A stretch of DNA of 64,000 bases from assembly GCF_014132355.1 (NCBI RefSeq), contig NZ_BLZO01000013.1, positions 17,651 to 81,650 of the forward strand, in the 5' to 3' direction. A program made the position numbers and the translations under genes. Below, piece by piece: positions 59,563 to 64,000 of the stretch. The DNA comes from Okeania sp. KiyG1. Lineage in GTDB: Bacteria > Cyanobacteriota > Cyanobacteriia > Cyanobacteriales > Microcoleaceae. The first letter of the stretch is position 1, and the number at the start of each line of letters is the position of its first letter. Under the pieces are notes generated by a model that made no database searches, was not told the origin of the DNA, and worked only from the letters and a program-made list of their open reading frames with translations.

Positions 59563-60924
59563 ATGATTGAAACAAGAAAACTAAGTGCAACTGAGCAAGT
59601 AGTGGAAATACTAAATCGCTTAACTAGCTCATCAAATTCATTAGTTATCGGGCGCATTTTAGGCCCCCTGAGTGAAGAGATTGTTAGACAGGCCCTCGCA
59701 CTTGTCCAAACTCATCATTCTCGGCTTAATTCTCGGATCGTCGGAGACCTGGATAATCTCCGTTTTGAAACGGGGGCTAAAAAGATTCCTTTGCGGGTTG
59801 TGGATATGCAGCACCCTAGAAAATGGCAAGAAACTGTTCTGGAAGAACTAAACACCAAAATTGAGAGTAGTGAAGTGCTGTTGCGAGCTGTACTTGTGCA
59901 AGGACGGGAGCAAAGTGAAAACAGTGCTAGTTACCTGATTGTCACAATAAACCATGCCATCACAGATGGCAGATCGATAATTCAATTATATTCAGAAATC
60001 TTGACCTGCTGCTCGAAAATTGCCTCTGGTGAACCAGTTGCACCAGTACCCAGCTTACCAGCGCTACCCCCTATAGATGAGTTATTACCTCCATCAACAA
60101 AAGGTTTCAGGGGTAATATCAACAAGCTATCATTTGTGCTGCGACTTCTGTTCAAAGCCATGTGGTATCGACCAAAAAGCTTGAGTTTTGAGAAGACTGT
60201 ACCTCTTGAATTACGCCGTACTGGCAATGTTTATAGACAGTTAGATACTCAGGTGACTCAACAGCTGATTACACGTTGCTTTCAAGAAAGGACAACAGTA
60301 CAATGTGCCTTATGTGCAGCAATGATATTCGCCACAGCCCGAAAAATCAGAGCAGAGCAAAAAACTTGTGTGTGCTGCATGAATGCTGTCGATCTGCGTA
60401 GGCGCTTGAAAGCAATGATCGGCAATGAACACATGGCAGCACTGGCTTGCAGCATAGCATCATATCACACTCTCGGCACAAATACTTCCTTCTGGGAATT
60501 AGCACGGGAGGTGACACAAGAGGTGGAAGTTGCCTTAAGACGGGGCGATATCTTCAATATAGTGTTGATGTATAGGAAGATGATCGATTTGACTCTCACG
60601 CGCCCCGATCTAGCCCCTTATACAGTGGGTATGTCCTATGTGGGTCGAGTCAATATTCCGAGGGTTTACGGTCAATTTAAACTGTCAGAAATCAGTACGA
60701 CTGCGGGACAGGCCACATTTGGGGGTTTTTTACTCGGTATTGTTACAACTTTTGAGGAAAAAATGTTTTTTAATTTCTCCTTTTCTCAGCCTGCAATCAG
60801 TCAGAAGACGGCGGAGACTTTGGTTGATAGTTTCTTGTCCTGTCTGGTTGATGTAGCCACAAACTTAAAGGACTTGCCCATTAATAACTTCGTCGGTTCT
60901 ATAGCGCTTCCAAATGATTTGTAA
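59563..60924 (+). CDS. PapA/condensation-type acyltransferase
   Basis: 453 residues. The catalytic HxxxDG motif reads NHAITDG; later NAVDLRRRL and FNFSFSQP match the PapA5 / phthiocerol diacyltransferase and condensation-domain superfamily. Such stand-alone enzymes take an acyl chain from a carrier protein and pass it to an alcohol or amine. With no thioesterase in the cluster, chain release by ester or amide formation is the likely role (inference). The gene is coupled to the adenylation gene (8-bp gap). There are many Cys residues in the middle (CALCAAM, CVCCM). Confidence 0.85.
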   Translation: MIETRKLSATEQVVEILNRLTSSSNSLVIGRILGPLSEEIVRQALALVQTHHSRLNSRIVGDLDNLRFETGAKKIPLRVVDMQHPRKWQETVLEELNTKIESSEVLLRAVLVQGREQSENSASYLIVTINHAITDGRSIIQLYSEILTCCSKIASGEPVAPVPSLPALPPIDELLPPSTKGFRGNINKLSFVLRLLFKAMWYRPKSLSFEKTVPLELRRTGNVYRQLDTQVTQQLITRCFQERTTVQCALCAAMIFATARKIRAEQKTCVCCMNAVDLRRRLKAMIGNEHMAALACSIASYHTLGTNTSFWELAREVTQEVEVALRRGDIFNIVLMYRKMIDLTLTRPDLAPYTVGMSYVGRVNIPRVYGQFKLSEISTTAGQATFGGFLLGIVTTFEEKMFFNFSFSQPAISQKTAETLVDSFLSCLVDVATNLKDLPINNFVGSIALPNDL

Positions 60925-60928
60925 ACCC

Positions 60929-60962
60929 AGATTGTAGTTTTTTTCTAAAAAAAATACAATCT
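60929..60962 (+). terminator. Hairpin at the end of the biosynthetic cluster
   Basis: AGATTGTA plus a T7 run pairs with an A8 run plus TACAATCT, starting 5 bp after the acyltransferase stop. Long AT-rich stem. It marks the likely end of the plus-strand transcript. Confidence 0.6.
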
Positions 60963-61313
60963 CTTTCCCCTGTTACCTTTTCCTAAATAACTCTGTTTAT
61001 ATTTGAAATAGAAACGCTATATAGCCATAAGATTTTAGTTGTGAGATATTGAATATTTTTGTTATAGGGAATAGGGGATAAATGAATAAATAAGAATAAT
61101 AAAAGCTATAAAATATAGCTTTAAAGGAATACATTAATTATCAGTATCCACTCAATATGATGGGGTAGGGAATGATTATAACTGCCAAGGCCAATCAAAT
61201 GGATTGATAAAATAGGGAGCGATCGTATCGGCTCAATCAATCAGGGTAGCCAAAAAAGAATAAAGGATAAAGAATAACAACAGACGAACACAGAAGGTTA
61301 TAAAATATGAAAC
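60963..61313. other. Intergenic region before IS66
   Basis: AT-rich, about 350 bp. I see no gene; it contains one GCGATCG motif near 61220 and is probably the left end of the IS66-family element. Confidence 0.4.
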
Positions 61314-61825
61314 ATGAGACAAAATAATGACAACCAAAAATTAGTAGAGCAGGTTCTGCAAACGATAGACCCTACTGAAATTGCAGACAAGTCCTTGTCT
61401 CAAAAAGTAGAAAGCCTACTGAACCTGATAGAAAAATTACACGTACAACTCAAAGACCTGCAACAAGAAAACCAACGCTTAAGAGACGAAAACAACCGCC
61501 TCAAAGGAGAACAGGGTAAGCCAAATATCAAAGCTAAAAAACCAAGAGGGTTCTCAAACAATTACTCATCAGAAAAAGAACGAAAGCTACCTCAAAACCA
61601 TTCTAAGGGTAGTAAAAAATCTAAGGTCAAAATAGATAGAGAAGAAATATTAGAGTATCCGATAGAATTACTGCCCATGGATGCACAGTTTAAAGGTTAC
61701 GAAGAAGTAATTATTCAAGACATCACCTTGGGAACTGATAACGTATTATTCCTGAAAGAGAAATACTACTCGCCTCAAAAGCGAAAAACCCCCAAGGCAG
61801 AATTACCAACAGGTTACGAAGGAGA
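61314..61825 (+). pseudogene. IS66-family transposase N-terminus, interrupted by IS-A
   Basis: About 170 codons: coiled coil (LLNLIEKLHVQLKDLQQENQRLRDENNRLK), KKPRGFSNNYSSEKERK, LPMDAQFKGYEEVIIQDI, EKYYSPQKRKTPKAELPTGYEGD. This is the N-terminal part of IS66-type transposases before the DDE domain. IS-A begins at 61826, in the middle of the gene; the catalytic half, if present, lies beyond the window. Confidence 0.8.
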
Positions 61826-61952
61826 TTGGACTTTGGACAAAAAGAAAACAGTTAGCGTAATATTTACGCTAACTATATTAGAGAAATATTTCTCTGTCTC
61901 CAGTGAATTTAATCACTGAAAAATGGCAATAATTAAGAGTTGTCGCCCACTA

Positions 61953-63398
61953 CTAAGAAACTTTTCGTTGTTTTTTGGATTTTTTTTTGCCTTTGATGAT
62001 AACTTGATGACGAGTTCGTGGTGTTGTTTTATATCCTTTAATCCGTCCGGTAGAATAACCTCGACGTTTAGGAGATGTCGTCATTGTACCCAAAGTCGAA
62101 ATTATTCGATAAAAATCTCTTTGAACTAAACTGGGAGTGATTTTAACTGATTTATTAGTCTTCAAATAATGTTCCCAAGGACGGGGTAAAACAATGGCTA
62201 AATTCCTAGCAGCCCATAAATTAACATAAGCAATTAATGTTAATTTGAACCAATTTTCTTCATGTTCAACATCAGGGGTTGAATAAGCTGTCATTAATAA
62301 TCTTTGTTTACCAAATCGGAACAGATGTTCTATGTCATAACGTTGCCGATAAGATTCATAGCAATCAATCAAACTTAACTCTTGACGTCGAGAACCAATA
62401 ACAATTAACCACATCGGTTTCCCAATCTGATTACCTACTTCATCAGTAATATTAATTTGTAGTAAAGTAAAAGGATAACGATTCATTTTATAGTTCTGAG
62501 TTCCTTTCATTAACATCTGGTTCCAACCCGAAATTGTTACTGTCAATTGACGACCTTTTCTAGTAGTAAAAATGGATTGACTAACCTCCGTAGGTTCATG
62601 CCAAGTATTCTCATCTTTCAGGTCAAATTTATCTCCATACCAACGGGGATGTCCTGAAGTAATTGCTTGGTGTTCTTTCCTGATAAATTGACGGTAAAAG
62701 ACTCGATTGCTTCTCACTCGTGTCACGGTAATTAAGTTTTTATGCTTGACTTGTTCTCCAATAAAATTTCTTTGGCTGTAGAAACTGTCAGCAACTAAAA
62801 CTGATAACTTCTCTCCAGAGAAAGAAGCAGTTTTAAAGATTTTTTCCAGTTGTTTATTACCAATGTTAGTAGCCTTTTCTGACGAGGGAACCCTTTCTCC
62901 TAATAAGGGAACAGCCCAAGGTACATTACCTGTTGCTATTCTCTCTGGTAAAGCGCATATAACTGAATAATAATGGCCAATACTAATGGGTTTATTTCCT
63001 TTAATTGGATTGGGATAATTGATAAAAGTTTTGTCGGCCAATGTAGCTGAAAAAGGACGTGGACAAGGAGTTGTATCAATTCCAAATAAATGAAAATGTC
63101 GGGAAACTGGAGTAGGAATTGTTTGAGACGCAGCCTCTAATAAGTAATTAACTTGTTGTGAGTAATTATCATCATTTTTATCAGGTAAAAATTCTTGAAT
63201 TCCTTTATATAAACTGTTATAATTTCGTCGAAATAAAGGATGTTCAGACAATTCTACTACCGAACTTGCGATGGAGTTTGATGAAAGGGCATCTACTAAT
63301 TCTATAATAGTTTCAATTCTTGCATTAACTCCATGATAAAGGTTTTGCCTCCAGGATAAGAACTCCTTGATTGATTGACTGTTTTCTTGATTTTCCAT
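61953..63398 (-). CDS. IS-A transposase, copy 2
   Basis: 481 residues, identical to the protein at 13564-15009, including VLVADSFYSQR and YDIEHLFRFGKQ. Intact. The identity suggests recent transposition or gene conversion. Confidence 0.85.
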   Translation of the reverse strand: MENQENSQSIKEFLSWRQNLYHGVNARIETIIELVDALSSNSIASSVVELSEHPLFRRNYNSLYKGIQEFLPDKNDDNYSQQVNYLLEAASQTIPTPVSRHFHLFGIDTTPCPRPFSATLADKTFINYPNPIKGNKPISIGHYYSVICALPERIATGNVPWAVPLLGERVPSSEKATNIGNKQLEKIFKTASFSGEKLSVLVADSFYSQRNFIGEQVKHKNLITVTRVRSNRVFYRQFIRKEHQAITSGHPRWYGDKFDLKDENTWHEPTEVSQSIFTTRKGRQLTVTISGWNQMLMKGTQNYKMNRYPFTLLQINITDEVGNQIGKPMWLIVIGSRRQELSLIDCYESYRQRYDIEHLFRFGKQRLLMTAYSTPDVEHEENWFKLTLIAYVNLWAARNLAIVLPRPWEHYLKTNKSVKITPSLVQRDFYRIISTLGTMTTSPKRRGYSTGRIKGYKTTPRTRHQVIIKGKKKSKKQRKVS

Positions 63399-63474
63399 GG
63401 TTGTGAATAATACACCTCTGAATGTTAGTGTATATTTTACGCCAACATAAATCCTTTCTTAACTATTCAGTCTC

Positions 63475-63902
63475 ATGTCTACACCGAAATCCAAGCAAAC
63501 CACTCAACCTGCAGCCATTAGAGGGAAACAAATTCAGGGTTTAATCCGTCAGATGAAGCAGAAAATTAAGAAAATTGAACGAGAAGGAGAGGTGATTCCT
63601 CGTGAAGTTCATATCATCCGTTATCAAGTCAATAGAAATCAGAAACTTTACTATTATTATAAATTACAATCTGCTTCACCGATTTTTCCTATGGCTACTG
63701 ATAGTCAGAAAAAACTAAATATAAATATTTAGGCAAAGCGGGTAGTGAAGCTCATATTGATGCAGTTGAAAAAATGAGTCGAAGGAATCTTATTGATGAG
63801 TTGGAGAGAGTTGTTCATTCCCTTCAAGAAAGTTATTTAGATATTTGTTTTGGTGGAGAAATTGAACCAGACCCATCCTATGATCTTCGGGATGATAAAT
63901 AA
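63475..63902 (+). CDS. IS-A accessory protein, copy 2, same frame break
   Basis: Same as 15086-15513: 85 residues, then a stop at 63732 because of an A6 tract; the second frame (YLGKAGSEAHIDAVEKM...) continues to TAA at 63902. The break is shared by both copies. Confidence 0.65.
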
Positions 63903-64000
63903 TGTCAAAAACAAAGATAATTCCAGTATGAATTCGGTCTTTAAACCTTAATTTTGGTAGTTAGTGTAACTATTACGCTAACTACTTTTTTGTCCAAAGT

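Larger units (their letters stand above)
61826..64000. mobile_element. Insertion sequence IS-A, copy 2 (right 4 bp outside window)
   Basis: It begins TTGGACTTTGGACAAAAA and reaches GTCCAAAGT at 64000; the final CCAA would follow. The encoded proteins and palindromes are the same as in copy 1 (left palindrome 61850-61874). The left flank is AGGAGA (61820-61825), which predicts the same 6 bp after position 64004. Confidence 0.9.

Noticed and set aside
57700-60930. A thioesterase or reductase release domain
   Set aside because: I looked for GxSxG-type and Rossmann release domains after each ACP and found none; only the PapA-type enzyme could release product.

Overview
The window looks like accessory DNA from a filamentous, Oscillatoriales-like cyanobacterium. 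Reasons: HIP1 octamers GCGATCGC (for example at 2950 and 7157), moderately AT-rich DNA, cyanobacterial heptamer repeats, CYP110- and CYP120-like P450s, a replication protein of the cyanobacterial plasmid (CyRepA-like) type, and many insertion sequences. Genus assignment is inference. LEFT ARM (1-11500): a mostly minus-strand block with a 1389-residue primase/helicase-like plasmid replication protein, a DEAH superfamily II helicase, two paralogous proteins sharing a C-terminal tryptophan/tyrosine-rich domain (one carrying 114-bp coding repeats), a dead four-helix-bundle gene and small hypothetical genes. This suggests a plasmid or an integrated plasmid. A 520-bp gene-less element with Tn7-like ends (10624-11143) sits between two genes and appears to truncate both. 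MOBILE BLOCK (11645-17089): two unrelated-looking insertion sequences lie almost side by side. IS-B is 11645-13379; IS-A is 13437-15617 and has a perfect 6-bp target duplication. Each carries a transposase, a divergent accessory gene of one shared family, and its own palindrome repeated at the divergent promoter and near an element end. A gene-poor stretch follows and finishes in a second, different Tn7-like terminus (16922-17089). BIOSYNTHETIC CLUSTER (17141-60924): a type I modular polyketide synthase locus in two divergent arms. The minus arm has PKS-A (KS-AT-KR-ACP-KS-AT-DH-KR-ACP) followed 8 bp later by PKS-B (KS-AT-DH-ER-KR-ACP). The plus arm has an acyl-CoA dehydrogenase-like gene, two CYP110-like P450s, PKS-C (KS-AT-DH-KR-ACP), three tandem near-identical CYP120-like P450s, PKS-D (KS-AT-DH-KR-ACP, split by a frameshift), an AMP-ligase/adenylation enzyme and a PapA/condensation-type acyltransferase. 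All AT domains carry malonyl-type signatures. There is no thioesterase and no recognisable loading module. The acyltransferase is the best candidate for product release by ester or amide formation, and the P450s for oxidative tailoring. I do not recognise the product. The cluster is full of relics: P450 fragments, PKS tail fragments between the P450 genes, a decayed IS5-family copy, an IS605 TnpB relic and a mobile repeat inserted in a dead P450. RIGHT EDGE (61314-64000): an IS66-family transposase gene interrupted by a second copy of IS-A that runs 4 bp past the window. A recurring theme is one-base frame breaks, mostly in homopolymers: PKS-B twice, PKS-D, the dehydrogenase, the IS-B transposase and the IS-A accessory gene. 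Adding or removing exactly one base per break restores a clean reading frame in each case. This could be sequencing error, polymerase slippage or real decay, and it limits how far gene integrity can be judged.
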